Positions 23,834 through 33,030 are shown, numbered from the stretch's first letter. The stretch: 64,000 nucleotides of DNA from DATATV01 sp036268615 (GCA_036268615.1 DATATV010000061.1:1-64000); one strand, 5' to 3'. Program-made: numbers and translations. Notes: generated from the letters alone by a model not told the origin.

Positions 23834-24588
23834 GCGTCCCCACGTTGGTCACCGTCGCGGACGTGACGAAGTCGTTCGGCAGCAACGCCGTGCTGAAGGG
23901 CGTTTCGTTCGACGTGCCGACGGGATCGGTGACCACCATCATCGGCCCGTCCGGCTCCGGGAAAACGACGGTGCTGCGGTCACTCAACGCGCTGGAGCGG
24001 CCGGATACCGGGGTCATCACCATCGGCGATGTCCGAGTGGACTTTTCGACCGATATCCCCGAGACCGAGTTCTACCGGTTCCGCGCGCAGAGTGGAATGG
24101 TGTTCCAGGGGCACAACCTGTTCCCGCACAAGACGGTGCTGCAGAACGTCATCGAGGGGCCGGTCATTGTGCAGCGGCGTGCCGTGGCCGAGGCGCGGGC
24201 CGACGCGGTTGAGCTGCTGCGCAGCGTCGGGCTGGAGGGCAAACAGGACCAGTACCCGTACCAGCTGTCAGGCGGGCAGCAGCAGCGGGTGGGCATTGCC
24301 CGCGCGCTCGCGCTCAAGCCCAAGCTGATGCTGTTCGACGAGCCGACCTCCGCACTGGATCCCGAGTTGGTGGGCGAGGTGCTGGCGGTGATCAAGGACC
24401 TGGCCACCCAGGGTTGGACGATGGTGATCGTCACCCACGAAATCCGGTTCGCCCAGCAGGTCGCCGATCAGGTGCTCTTCACCGACGGCGGCGTGGTGCT
24501 GGAAAGCGGCCCGCCGAGCGATGTCATCGGGTCGCCCCAACAGGAACGCACCCAACAGTTCCTGCGGCGGATCCTCGACCCTCTCTGA
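23830..24588 (+). CDS. amino-acid ABC transporter ATP-binding protein
   Basis: A 252-residue ABC ATPase of the polar amino-acid type (GlnQ/TcyC-like). Walker A is GPSGSGKTT (39-47), the signature is LSGGQQQR near 146-153, and Walker B is LMLFDEPTSALDP. The GTG start overlaps the stop of the fused binding-permease gene (GTGA), so the two are translated together and form a complete importer with the fused protein as the homodimer. The substrate is set by the partner. Confidence 0.92.
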   Translation: MSVPTLVTVADVTKSFGSNAVLKGVSFDVPTGSVTTIIGPSGSGKTTVLRSLNALERPDTGVITIGDVRVDFSTDIPETEFYRFRAQSGMVFQGHNLFPHKTVLQNVIEGPVIVQRRAVAEARADAVELLRSVGLEGKQDQYPYQLSGGQQQRVGIARALALKPKLMLFDEPTSALDPELVGEVLAVIKDLATQGWTMVIVTHEIRFAQQVADQVLFTDGGVVLESGPPSDVIGSPQQERTQQFLRRILDPL

Positions 24589-24598
24589 TCGCGGGGCA

Positions 24599-25255
24599 CT
24601 AGGTCGTCGGCTGTTCGGGCACGGCCCCGGTGACGACGTAGTCGAGTTGTCTGGCGATGGAGACAGCCTGGTCGGCGAACCTCTCGAAGTACCTGGCGAG
24701 CAATGCGACGTCGACGCCCACCTGGATGGGATAGGGCGGCTCGGCGTTGCTGACCTCCTCGACGACCTCGTGCTGGAGTTGATCGACGCGGTCGTCGGCC
24801 TGCAGCATTGCGGGCCAGTCGTCCCCGGTGGGGGCAGCGATCGACCGCTCGAGGTGGTTGCAGGCCTGCACGCCGAGGCGGGCCATCTCGGCGAACCGAT
24901 CAGTCAGCTGGGCCGGGACCGCGGGTTGTGGGTGGCGCAGGCGGGCAACCTCAGCGACATGTCGCGCCAGGTCGCCCATGCGATTGATCTTCTCCCCCGC
25001 TTTGATCGCGGTGATCACCGTACGGAGGTCCTTGGCAACGGGTGACTGCAGCGCCAGCATCGCGCACGCATGCTCCTCACATTGCGCCGCCAAGGCGCTG
25101 ATCTGCTCGTCGTCGGTGATGACGCCCTCAACGAGGGTGAGGTCGGTGTCGAGCAACCCCTGGCTGGCACGAGTCATGGCCTCGCTCACGAGTCCACACA
25201 TCATGGCTAGATCGCCGCCGAGTTGTTCGAGTTGGCCGTGAAAGATCTCGCGCAC
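24599..25255 (-). CDS. phoU: phosphate signalling protein PhoU
   Basis: A 218-residue PhoU made of two three-helix bundles with the metal-binding repeats: EQLGGDLAMMCGLVSEAMTR and ITAIKAGEKINRMGDLARHV in the first half, ARYFERFADQAVSIARQ in the second. PhoU links the Pst transporter to the PhoR sensor and keeps the phosphate regulon off when phosphate is plentiful. No pst or phoR/phoP genes are adjacent here; it stands alone, converging with the ABC transporter operon with only ten bases between stop codons. Confidence 0.93.
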   Translation of the reverse strand: MREIFHGQLEQLGGDLAMMCGLVSEAMTRASQGLLDTDLTLVEGVITDDEQISALAAQCEEHACAMLALQSPVAKDLRTVITAIKAGEKINRMGDLARHVAEVARLRHPQPAVPAQLTDRFAEMARLGVQACNHLERSIAAPTGDDWPAMLQADDRVDQLQHEVVEEVSNAEPPYPIQVGVDVALLARYFERFADQAVSIARQLDYVVTGAVPEQPTT

Positions 25256-25404
25256 CCAACGACCTTAGATCCACTGGGTGCTCACCGCGGACTTCTTCGG
25301 CCAGGTTGGTCGAACGACTTGACCGGATGGGATCGGCCAGCGACCCTACCTGGGCGTTCTGCTCTCAAGGATGAGTTCCTGTGCGACGATCCGAGGAGCC
25401 TTTG

Positions 25405-25722
25405 ATGACTGCGGACCCACTCCCCTCAGCGGATCGGGCCAGTGAGCTGGTCCTCCATCGCCCCCGGAGCATGGCACCGGGTGCGGCCCGGCGGATCCAC
25501 GTCTACCTCGATGACCAACAGATCGCGGACCTGGAACACGGTGGAACGGTGCGGGTGCCGACCAAGGCGGGCCCGCATCTACTGCGAGCGCGTTGCATGC
25601 CGCTCATCGGCACGGAACTGCCCTTCATCCTGGGCCACCGCGAAGCACTCAAGGTGTTGATCTACGTCGGCGCGCTCGAAGGGGTGCACATCGACATCGC
25701 CCCGGAGCCTGAATCAGCGTGA
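25405..25722 (+). CDS. hypothetical protein, 105 aa, beta-rich
   Basis: A short protein with a beta-strand pattern (RRIHVYLDDQQIADLEHGG, then TVRVPTKAGPHLLRARCMPL) that resembles PEGA-type or carbohydrate-contact beta domains often found next to membrane proteins. AGGAG lies six bases before the ATG, giving a clear start. The last 61 bases overlap the end of the convergent oxidase gene. No function can be assigned. Confidence 0.65.
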   Translation: MTADPLPSADRASELVLHRPRSMAPGAARRIHVYLDDQQIADLEHGGTVRVPTKAGPHLLRARCMPLIGTELPFILGHREALKVLIYVGALEGVHIDIAPEPESA

Positions 25723-26843
25723 GGAGTCTCGTTCGGGCTCGACCCAGCAGGCGCCCGGCGGACGATGCTCGAGTCGATCTCGGCGACACTCCTCACGCCG
25801 ACTCGGGCCATGGACACTTCGAGTTGGTACTGCAGCAGGCGGAGCATGTCCGTCACAGTTCGAGCACCGCCCAGGGTCAGGGACCACAGTGCCGGTCGGC
25901 CGATCAGCACCGCGCGTGCTCCCAGCGCCAGTGCGGCGAGTACCTCGCCCCCGTGCCGAAAGCCGCCGTCGACGTAGAGCTCCGGCCCGCCGTCGGTGAG
26001 TTCGTCGGCGATCTCGGGCAACACGTCCAGGGTGCCGAGTGGAGTGTCGAGGGCACGGCCGCCGTGGTTGGAGACGACGATCGCGTCCACCCCACTGTCG
26101 CGAGCGGGTGCGACGTCCTCGGCCGACATCACGCCCTTGACGACGATGGGCAGGCTCGTCACGTCACGCAACCAGGCGAGGTCGGACCAGGTCAGCCGGG
26201 TGTCGTGATCCCAGGCGCCCGGAGTCAGGTGTGCCGTGCGTGGGGGCAGGTAGGCCGGTAGGTGGTGGGCCACGCGGGTAATGGCCGATCGCATCGTGGC
26301 GCCGACCAGTGGGCGCGCCGGCATGTCGACCGTCAGACACAGCGCCCCGGCGCCCGCCGCATCCGCCATCTGGACCAGCTCACGGACGCGTCCGCGATCC
26401 TCGCCCCAGTACAGCTGGAACCACAGGTCGACGCCGGAGGCCGCGACGTCCGGGATGGTGCGGCCGGTGGCCGCGCTGAGGATCATGACAGTGCCTGCGT
26501 CGCGGGCGCCGACGGCGGTGGCTACCTCGCCGTCCGGATGGACCAGCGTGTGCAACCCGGAGGGAGCGATGAGCACGGGCAGCTCGACCCGCTGCCCGAG
26601 CACAGTCGTCGCCGTGTCGATCGAGCTGACGTCACGGAGCACCCGAGAGCGGAGCGCCCACCGTTCGTGGGCCATCCGGTTGGCCCGCACCGCGCGATTG
26701 CTCCCGGCGCCGTCCTGGACGTACGCGCGCACACCCGGGTCCCAGCGGTCGACGGCCTGTGCTTGCAGGTCAAGCAGGCTGTCTACGACGATCCCGTCGT
26801 CGAGGACAAACGTCCCTACCGCCGCCGGTGTGGTATCCGTCAC
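25662..26843 (-). CDS. FMN-dependent alpha-hydroxy-acid oxidase (lactate 2-monooxygenase-like)
   Basis: A 393-residue member of the FMN hydroxy-acid oxidase family (glycolate oxidase, lactate monooxygenase). Visible flavin and substrate contacts are VLIAPSGLHTLVHPDGE, the LWFQLYWGEDR tyrosine segment, SLPIVVKGVMSAED (catalytic-loop Lys), VSNHGGRALD (active-site His), DGGFRHGGEV and IGRP. The C-terminal tail is a little longer than usual and overlaps the convergent small gene. Lactate to acetate, or another 2-hydroxy acid, is the likely reaction. A palindrome sits 15 bases before the start codon. Confidence 0.87.
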   Translation of the reverse strand: MTDTTPAAVGTFVLDDGIVVDSLLDLQAQAVDRWDPGVRAYVQDGAGSNRAVRANRMAHERWALRSRVLRDVSSIDTATTVLGQRVELPVLIAPSGLHTLVHPDGEVATAVGARDAGTVMILSAATGRTIPDVAASGVDLWFQLYWGEDRGRVRELVQMADAAGAGALCLTVDMPARPLVGATMRSAITRVAHHLPAYLPPRTAHLTPGAWDHDTRLTWSDLAWLRDVTSLPIVVKGVMSAEDVAPARDSGVDAIVVSNHGGRALDTPLGTLDVLPEIADELTDGGPELYVDGGFRHGGEVLAALALGARAVLIGRPALWSLTLGGARTVTDMLRLLQYQLEVSMARVGVRSVAEIDSSIVRRAPAGSSPNETPHADSGSGAMSMCTPSSAPT

Positions 26844-26857
26844 GACGTGACTCTACC

Positions 26858-26872
26858 AAGTGACTTGGTCAC
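26858..26872 (-). promoter_or_regulatory. AGTGACTTGGTCACT operator at the hydroxy-acid oxidase promoter
   Basis: A perfect palindrome with a 3-base centre lies 15 bases upstream of the oxidase start. It is similar in design to GntR- or TetR-type operators. No regulator gene is adjacent, so control would be from elsewhere. Confidence 0.55.
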
Positions 26873-26970
26873 TGGCCAAACCTCAGCTAGGGCATACGCG
26901 CGGACGGACTCCGGTCCGCGGAAAACGTGGACGACTCTGACTATGATGGACGAGCCGGCACCTCCGACCG

Positions 26971-27013
26971 GCTTATGACTCGGAGGTCGCAGGTTCACAT
27001 CCTGCGCCCGCTA
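26971..27013 (+). other. tRNA 3'-half remnant (possible attachment site)
   Basis: GCAGG (26989-26993), a 7-base loop TTCACAT and CCTGC (27001-27005) form a perfect tRNA T-arm, followed by a 7-base 3' acceptor strand GCCCGCT and an A, with AGGTC as the variable loop before it. The upstream part contains an anticodon-loop-like CTTATGA but no matching 5' acceptor or D-arm is found within 100 bases. The T-loop lacks the normal A58. Instead ACCTCCGA and TCGGAGGT (26960-26987) form a perfect hairpin. This is a broken tRNA or the scar of an integrated element, not a working tRNA gene; the tail resembles Met- or Lys-type tRNAs. Confidence 0.55.
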
Positions 27014-27035
27014 CGACCAATTACCCTGCGAGGGG

Positions 27036-27061
27036 GCCCGATCGCCGACTGGCGACCGGGC
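27036..27061 (+). terminator. hairpin terminator after the tRNA remnant
   Basis: GCCCGATCGCC and GGCGACCGGGC pair with one mismatch around the loop GACT, followed by a short CTTC. Its place just after the tRNA-like 3' end suggests it is the original tRNA terminator. The helicase gene starts 28 bases later. Confidence 0.65.
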
Positions 27062-27089
27062 TTCGATCGCGTGGGGACAGGAGTAGTTC

Positions 27090-29222
27090 GTGGCTCGAGG
27101 TGACCAGCGCCCACAGCGCGCTCACCGCACCGCCCGTGCGCCGAAACGCCGCGTCCGCGATCGGGACGACGACGGCATCATTCCGGTGCTCGCCCGTACC
27201 GCCCGCGAGGTTGAGACAGCAGCGCAGCGCGGGTCCGTCCGGGCCTCGGACCGCACGAAGTTCCAGGTCGTGGCGGTCCTGGCTCGCCAGGAACGGGCCC
27301 GGGTACGGGCGGAGATCACTAGCGACGCCCGCCGGTCCGCGATGCTCAAGCGCCTCGACGGGATCGCGCTGATCCTCGCGCAGACCGCCACCCGCGACAC
27401 GTCGTTGCTCGAGCTGCTCGCCGAGGACGCCGTCCTGTCCGACGCGGCCAGGACACTCACGCGGAACCTGCTGGAGGACGCCGGAATCGAGGCGGCCCCC
27501 GCCGGGGTCACACCCCCGGAGCCGCCCATCGCCCCCGCCCCCACCGAGCGGCGGGTGGTGCCGCAGACGATCGTCTCGCGCCAGTTGGCGAACCCCTTCC
27601 TCGCTCCGGATTTCTCGGCCGCCAGGCCGAGCGTGGCCCCGGCGCGCCGCCTGGCCACCTGGGAGCTGCTCGGGCCGCTCTTCAGCTCGTTCGAACGCGC
27701 CGGCGGCGGAGCCTCGCCGTGCATGGCGCTGCCCGCGGCGTCGTCCCTGCAGGCACCGGGTGGCCGCGAGCTGATGCCCCACCAGGGGCAGCTGGTCGCC
27801 GCGGCCGCCGCCGGGCACCGGAGCTTCCTGCTCGCCGACGAACCGGGCCTGGGTAAGACGGCGCAGGCGCTGCTCGCCGCGAAGGCGGCGAACGCCTACC
27901 CGCTGCTCGTGGTCGTGCCGAACGTCGTCAAGACCAACTGGGTCCGCGAGGCCGCGCTCTGGACCCCCACGCGGTCGGCGACCGCGATCCACGGCGACGG
28001 CGACACGATGGATGGCTTCGCCGACATCGTCGTGGTCAACTACGAGGTGCTCGACCGCCACGTGGGCTGGATCGGCGATCTCGGCTTCCGCGGCATGGTC
28101 ATCGACGAGGCGCACTTCATCAAGAACAAGACCTCGCAGCGCTCGCAGCACGTGCTGCAGCTGTCCGAGCGAATCCGGTCCCGCGTCGCGCGGCCTCTGC
28201 TGATGGCCCTGACCGGGACCCCGCTGATCAACGACATCGAGGACTTCCGGGCGATCTGGCAGTTCCTCGGCTGGATCGACGACACGAAGCCGCGCGCCGA
28301 GCTGATGACCGTGCTGGAGGAGACCGGGCTGACGCCGGCCGACTCCGGGTTCTACCCCGCCGCCCGCCAGTGCGTGGTCGACCTCGGGATCGTCCGCCGC
28401 CGCAAGGTCGACGTGGCCGCCGACATCCCGGCCCGGCGGATCGCCGACCTTCCCGTCGAGCTGGACGAGAAGGTCGGCCGGTCGATCCGGGCGGCCGAGC
28501 AGGAACTGGCCCGCCGCATGGTGGGGCGGTACGAGGCCGTGCTCAAGCGCCGCAAGGCCGGCCCCGACGTCGAGGGGATCGACCACGCCCTCGTGCGCCG
28601 GATCGCCACCCGGGAGCGCAAGGAGGCGACCGAGGCCGAGGGCACCGAGAACGTGTTCGCGATGATGCGGCGCATCGGGCAGGCGAAGGCCGGCCTCGCC
28701 GCCGACTACGCGGCCCAGCTGGCGCGCAGTGCCGGCAAGGTCGTCTTCTTCGCCAAGCACATCGACGTGATGGACGCCGCCGAGGAGACCTTCACCAAGG
28801 CCGGGATCCGGTTCTCCTCGATCCGTGGTGACCAGGCGCGGACGGTGCGCCAGAAGCAGATCGACGCCTTCGTGAACGATCCCGAGGTCGCGATCGCGGT
28901 CTGTTCGCTCACCGCGGCCGGGGTCGGTATCAACCTGCAGGTCGCCTCGAACATCGTGCTCGCCGAGCTCTCCTGGACCGATGCGGAGCAGACCCAGGCC
29001 ATCGACCGCAGCCACCGCATCGGTCAGACGGAGCCTGTCACCGCGTGGCGCATCATCGCCGCCCAGACCATCGACGCGAGGATCGCCGAGCTGATCGACA
29101 GCAAGGCGGGGCTCGCCGCCCGGGCGTTGGACGGTTCGGACGAAGAGGTGGCGTCCTCCGCGGACGTGCAACTCGAGGCACTGGTGGCGTTGTTGACCGA
29201 CGCGTTGACGGCTCGGCCGTAG
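27090..29222 (+). CDS. SNF2-family DEAD/DEAH-box helicase
   Basis: A 710-residue superfamily 2 ATPase. The first 220 residues are a helical region with no family I know. The motor follows: Walker A DEPGLGKT (about 250-257), DEAH box (about 338-341), TGTPL motif III (about 375), and the C-terminal RecA domain with SLTAAGVGINL and the arginine-finger motif QAIDRSHRIGQ (about 636-646). Bacterial members remodel nucleic-acid-protein complexes, such as RNA polymerase. The GTG start has AGGAG upstream. It lies right after the tRNA scar, a usual place for acquired genes, but base composition is like its neighbours. Confidence 0.88.
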   Translation: MARGDQRPQRAHRTARAPKRRVRDRDDDGIIPVLARTAREVETAAQRGSVRASDRTKFQVVAVLARQERARVRAEITSDARRSAMLKRLDGIALILAQTATRDTSLLELLAEDAVLSDAARTLTRNLLEDAGIEAAPAGVTPPEPPIAPAPTERRVVPQTIVSRQLANPFLAPDFSAARPSVAPARRLATWELLGPLFSSFERAGGGASPCMALPAASSLQAPGGRELMPHQGQLVAAAAAGHRSFLLADEPGLGKTAQALLAAKAANAYPLLVVVPNVVKTNWVREAALWTPTRSATAIHGDGDTMDGFADIVVVNYEVLDRHVGWIGDLGFRGMVIDEAHFIKNKTSQRSQHVLQLSERIRSRVARPLLMALTGTPLINDIEDFRAIWQFLGWIDDTKPRAELMTVLEETGLTPADSGFYPAARQCVVDLGIVRRRKVDVAADIPARRIADLPVELDEKVGRSIRAAEQELARRMVGRYEAVLKRRKAGPDVEGIDHALVRRIATRERKEATEAEGTENVFAMMRRIGQAKAGLAADYAAQLARSAGKVVFFAKHIDVMDAAEETFTKAGIRFSSIRGDQARTVRQKQIDAFVNDPEVAIAVCSLTAAGVGINLQVASNIVLAELSWTDAEQTQAIDRSHRIGQTEPVTAWRIIAAQTIDARIAELIDSKAGLAARALDGSDEEVASSADVQLEALVALLTDALTARP

Positions 29223-29276
29223 CCCAAGCGCGGGGACGGGCGGAGCGCAGACATCGCGTGCGACGTACCGCCGTGA

Positions 29277-30416
29277 CTACTGCAGCGCCTGGATGCCGTC
29301 ACGGACCTCTTGTACGAAGATGTCGGGCTGCTCGAGCGCGGCGAAATGGCCGCCCCGCTCGGTCTGGTGGTAGTAGCGCAGGTCGGTGAACCGGGTGCGC
29401 AGCCAGCGCTCGCTCACCCAGAACAGCTCCTTGGGGAACAGCGAGTAGGCGCTGGGCACGGGGACCTCGTCGGCAACCGGGTTCGGGAAGCTCTCCCAGT
29501 ACAGCCGGGCGGAAGAAGTCGCGCTGTTGGTCAGCCAATAGAGCATCACGTTGTCGAGCAGTTCCTCGCGGGACACCGCGCCCTCCAGGTGCCCGTTGCT
29601 GTCGGTCCAGGCGTAGAACTTCTCCACGATCCAGGCCAGTTGGCCGACCGGTGAGTCGGCCAAGCCGTAGCCCAGGGTTTGCGGTCGGGTTCTTTGCTGG
29701 GTGGAGTAACCGGACTCGTGGTCCCAGTACCGCTTGACCTTGGCCAACATCTCCTGCTCTTCAGTTGTCGGCTCGCCGAGTGTCTGCAGCGCCGCGGGCG
29801 AGGCCAGCGCCATGTTGACGTGAATGCCCAGTAGCCCCTCAGGGCGCTGGTTACCCATCGCGACGGTGACCATGGCTCCCAAGTCACCGCCCTGCGCGTA
29901 GTACTCGGGGTAGCCGAGGTGGCCCATGAGCTGGTGCCAGGCTGCGGCGATCCGGGGCACGCCGGTGCCCGCCCGGGTCGGTTTGTCGCTGAACCCGTAG
30001 CCCGGCAGCGCGGGGACGACCAGGTGGAAGGCGTCCTCGGCGGTCCCCCCGTGGGCGAGTGGGTCGGTCAGCGGGCCGATCACGTTCAGAAACTCCAGCA
30101 CCGAGCCCGGCCAGCCGTGCGTCATGATCAGCGGCCGGGCCTGGGCGTGCGCCGACCGGATGTGCAGGAAGTGCACACCGAGTTCGTCGATCGAGGCGTG
30201 GAACTGGGGCAGCGCGTTCAGCCGGGTGGCCACCCGCCGCATGTCGTAGTCCCGCGCCCAGTACTCGGACAGCTCACGGAGGTAGGCCAGCGGGATGCCC
30301 TGGGACCAGTCGTCCACGGTCTCGGCCTCGGGCAGCCGTGCTCGAGCCAACCGGTCGCGCAGGTCGTTGATCTGTGCGTCTGTGATATCGACTGTGAAAT
30401 CCCGGACCTCGATCAC
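29277..30416 (-). CDS. epoxide hydrolase (EHN-type alpha/beta hydrolase)
   Basis: A 379-residue epoxide hydrolase with the family N-terminal domain (MIEVRDFTVDITDAQINDLR). The oxyanion motif HGWPGS is at 100-105, the nucleophile is Asp178 in GGDLG (GGDWG is more usual), and the catalytic His is H357 in RGGHFAALEQPD. It opens epoxides to diols and serves in detoxification or secondary metabolism. The GTG of MIEVRDF is chosen because the family begins there; an ATG nine codons upstream is also possible, neither having a strong ribosome site. It is divergent from a TetR gene, its likely regulator. Confidence 0.85.
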   Translation of the reverse strand: MIEVRDFTVDITDAQINDLRDRLARARLPEAETVDDWSQGIPLAYLRELSEYWARDYDMRRVATRLNALPQFHASIDELGVHFLHIRSAHAQARPLIMTHGWPGSVLEFLNVIGPLTDPLAHGGTAEDAFHLVVPALPGYGFSDKPTRAGTGVPRIAAAWHQLMGHLGYPEYYAQGGDLGAMVTVAMGNQRPEGLLGIHVNMALASPAALQTLGEPTTEEQEMLAKVKRYWDHESGYSTQQRTRPQTLGYGLADSPVGQLAWIVEKFYAWTDSNGHLEGAVSREELLDNVMLYWLTNSATSSARLYWESFPNPVADEVPVPSAYSLFPKELFWVSERWLRTRFTDLRYYHQTERGGHFAALEQPDIFVQEVRDGIQALQ

Positions 30417-30552
30417 ACCGGCGAGCCTATGGCCGGGGCACATCGTTGAGAAGCGGATGACCGGTTCGGCCGCCCAGAGAGCAGCCGTGCGACCATGCCT
30501 TGATGGTGACACGAATATTTGCTCGCGTTCAATTCGCCTGCTGGGCAGTCCC

Positions 30553-31206
30553 GTGACAGCGAAGGCCCGGCGCCCCATGCGCCGCGAGCCGAGCCAACCC
30601 CGCTCCAAGGAGATGGTCGAGCGCATCATCACCGCCGGCCACACCGTCTTGCTGCAACGCGGCTACGAGGCCACCACCACCAACCACATCGCCACCGCGG
30701 CCGGGATCAGCCCAGGATCGGTCTACCAGTACTTCCCGGACAAGATCGCCATCATTGACCTGATCATCGACCGCTACGCCGGCGAACTCTCGACTCGCAT
30801 GTCCCGCGCGTTCCTCAGCGCCCTGGGCTCCGCCCGACCCAGCGAGGCGGTACGCGGGACCGTCACCGCGATGCTGGACGCCTTCGAGGAAAATCCTGGC
30901 CTGCTGCGCGTGCTGATCGAGCAGGTGCCCCGCTCCAACGACAGCCCTCGCGCACTGTTCGCCCGCCGGATGGACGACATTATGGCCACCGCGATCCTGT
31001 CCTACCCGGGCCGAGACACAACCCGACCCGTGGACACCATTTCCTGGATCTTGGTACGGACCGTCGAACACGTCACGATCAGCTACGTCCTCGAACGCCC
31101 GCCGCTGGATCGCGCCACCGTCATCACCGAGCTCACCGAACTGATCACCGGTTATCTCAACCACCGACCCCCGCGAAACACTGTGCTGTCCCGCGAGAAC
31201 CGGTGA
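30553..31206 (+). CDS. TetR-family regulator
   Basis: A 217-residue TetR protein with the HTH GYEATTTNHIATAAGISPGS and VYQYFPDKIAIIDLII, followed by a helical ligand-binding domain. The start is either the GTG at 30553 or the ATG at 30577; the first keeps a short basic arm (MTAKARRPMRREP). It is divergent from the epoxide hydrolase gene with a 136-base gap, so the hydrolase is its most likely target. No clear palindromic operator was seen in the gap. Confidence 0.83.
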   Translation: MTAKARRPMRREPSQPRSKEMVERIITAGHTVLLQRGYEATTTNHIATAAGISPGSVYQYFPDKIAIIDLIIDRYAGELSTRMSRAFLSALGSARPSEAVRGTVTAMLDAFEENPGLLRVLIEQVPRSNDSPRALFARRMDDIMATAILSYPGRDTTRPVDTISWILVRTVEHVTISYVLERPPLDRATVITELTELITGYLNHRPPRNTVLSRENR

Positions 31207-31228
31207 CGCGGTTGGGCGTTTCGCGGAG

Positions 31229-31702
31229 TCACGTGGCTTGCTGATGGCGCTCGCGGTAGGTGCGGGTCTTGTGCCGATTGCCGCAGACGTTCATGTCGCA
31301 CCAGCGCCCTCGGCCGCTGCGTGACGTGTCGTGGAAGGCCCACCGGCAGTCCGGTGCCGCGCAGAGCTTGATTCGGCTCCAGTCTCCCCGGCACACGCTC
31401 ATCGCCACGGTCTCGACGATGACGTCGAGCCAGCGCCTACCGGACCCGGCAGCGAGGCGCAGCCCGCCCGACCGGTGAGGTGCGAGCTGCAACGGGTAGT
31501 CCACGAAGGCTGTGGCGGCATCGACGTCGCCCAAGAGCGACTGTCGCAACGTCGTACGGAGGGCGATGGCGCCCGCCAGATCTGCCTGCCCCAACGGGGT
31601 GCCGGCATCGACCAGGTCGCGGTCTGTCAGCCAGTCCGCCAGTTCGCCCGGCGACGTCAGTTGCTCGCCGCTGCTGGCCTGACGTCCCTCCGCGCGGAGC
31701 AC
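31229..31702 (-). CDS. CGNR zinc-finger regulator, N-terminus uncertain
   Basis: The C-terminal CGNR zinc-finger is intact: KLCAAPDCRWAFHDTSRSGR then WCDMNVCGNRHKTRTYRER, four cysteines placed for zinc. The N-terminal stress-response-type domain (ABATE) is present from RAEGRQASSGEQLTSPGELA but lacks the first 10-20 residues found in the family. The GTG start has no good ribosome site, and in-frame sequence upstream does not look like the family. It may be 5'-truncated. Such proteins are predicted transcription regulators. Confidence 0.7.
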   Translation of the reverse strand: MLRAEGRQASSGEQLTSPGELADWLTDRDLVDAGTPLGQADLAGAIALRTTLRQSLLGDVDAATAFVDYPLQLAPHRSGGLRLAAGSGRRWLDVIVETVAMSVCRGDWSRIKLCAAPDCRWAFHDTSRSGRGRWCDMNVCGNRHKTRTYRERHQQAT

Positions 31703-31770
31703 AGCGAGGGCGGCGGGACCATGCTCGGGATGTCGACGTCGAGAAGCGCGGTTGGTGCCCGATCGGATGG

Positions 31771-33030
31771 TCAGTCCGACATGAACGCCGCCGTCGAATT
31801 ACCGGCCTTCTCGTAGCGGCCGATTGCCTCGACGTAGTAGTAGTCGCCGAACATGATGCCGGTGTCCGCCCAGCCGCTCGGGAAATGCTGGGTGCCGTGC
31901 TGCAGCATAGCCGCGAACTTCGGCTGGCGTGGTGCGTACGTGGGCGAGGACAGCGAGGTGAGGATGTCGCGCGCGGTATCGGTGTCGTGTTGCTTCGCGG
32001 CCGGGTCGGTCTCGTAGCCGCTGAGTTCGACCAGTGCGCTGGCGACGATGGCGGCAGCGGATGTGTCGCGCGGCGCGGTCCCCTTGTTCGGCACGTCGAA
32101 ATCCCAATAAGGAACCCGGTCCGGCGGAAGGCGGCGAACGAAATAGTCCGCCGTGCGCCGGGCGGCATCGAGGAACCGGGGGTCCTTGGTGTAGCGGTAG
32201 GCCGTGGTGAAGCCGTAGACGGCCCAGGCCTGCCCCCGTGACCAGGTCGACTCGGTCGCATAGCCCTGCTTGGTGGAATGGCTCAGCAGGGCGCCGGTTT
32301 TCTGGTCGTAATTGGCGACCATCCACGTCCCACCGTCCGGGCGGACCAGATCCTGCAGCGCCCGCAGCGCGTGGCGTTTCGCGATGTCGGCGTGTTGCGG
32401 GTTCCCGCCGTTCTGCCCGGCCCAGAACATGAGTTCCAGGTTCATCAACGCGTCGATGTTGACCCGGTACTGCGTCTTGTCGTCGGCCTTGTCCCACACC
32501 CGGAACATCCCGACGTTCGGGTTATATCGACGCGCCACGGTGTCGGCGGCCTCCAGCACGACGCGCTTGTACGACTCGTCGCCGGTCAGCTGGTAGCCCA
32601 CGCCGTAGGTGTCGAAGATCTTGAAGCCGAGATCAGTGGTGTCCTGCTTCGTCTGGCGGGCCAGCCCGGCCTGCCAGGTCTCGGCCCGCTGACGCCACGC
32701 CGGATCGTGGGTGCGCTCGTAGGTCCGCCACAGCGCGGCGGCGTAGAAGCCGGCGGTCCAGTCGTCCGCACCCTCGGTCAGCCAAGAGCCGCCGGGCTTC
32801 GTCCGCACCGGATAGGCCGGTGGGTTGAGGGCGGCGTCGGTGGAAAGCAGCCGCTGCTCGGTGTACTTGAGTACCCGGCTCGTCGCCGGCGGGGGCGCCG
32901 GTGTCGGTGAGACCGCCGTCGGCTGTGTCGGCGCAACCGACGGTGCCGGCTGTGTCGATGCCGGGTTGCTGCAGCTCACAAGCGCGACGAGCACGAGCCC
33001 GACCCCGCCCGCCGTGGCTCTGATCGGCAT
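31771..33030 (-). CDS. GH88-like unsaturated glucuronyl hydrolase, lipoprotein
   Basis: A 419-residue secreted lipoprotein: lipobox LVSC near residue 20, a Thr/Pro linker (PAPSVAPTQPTAVSPTPAPP), then an (alpha/alpha)6 barrel of the GH88/GH105 type. Conserved features are LGFKIFDTYG and RVNIDALMNLELMFWA, which hold the two acidic residues used in hydration of unsaturated uronic acids, and STWSRGQAWAVYGF. It would cleave oligosaccharides produced by polysaccharide lyases outside the cell. The ATG of MPIRATAGG has GAGGAG five bases upstream. No lyase gene is nearby. Confidence 0.85.
   Translation of the reverse strand: MPIRATAGGVGLVLVALVSCSNPASTQPAPSVAPTQPTAVSPTPAPPPATSRVLKYTEQRLLSTDAALNPPAYPVRTKPGGSWLTEGADDWTAGFYAAALWRTYERTHDPAWRQRAETWQAGLARQTKQDTTDLGFKIFDTYGVGYQLTGDESYKRVVLEAADTVARRYNPNVGMFRVWDKADDKTQYRVNIDALMNLELMFWAGQNGGNPQHADIAKRHALRALQDLVRPDGGTWMVANYDQKTGALLSHSTKQGYATESTWSRGQAWAVYGFTTAYRYTKDPRFLDAARRTADYFVRRLPPDRVPYWDFDVPNKGTAPRDTSAAAIVASALVELSGYETDPAAKQHDTDTARDILTSLSSPTYAPRQPKFAAMLQHGTQHFPSGWADTGIMFGDYYYVEAIGRYEKAGNSTAAFMSD

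Noticed and set aside
26960..27013. working tRNA gene
   Set aside because: Only the T-arm and 3' acceptor strand are present; no D-arm or 5' acceptor strand, and the T-loop lacks the conserved A58.
27021..29171. 716-codon open frame antisense to the helicase
   Set aside because: A shadow caused by high GC at third positions; no domain and Arg/Gly/Asp-rich composition, while the plus strand has all helicase motifs.
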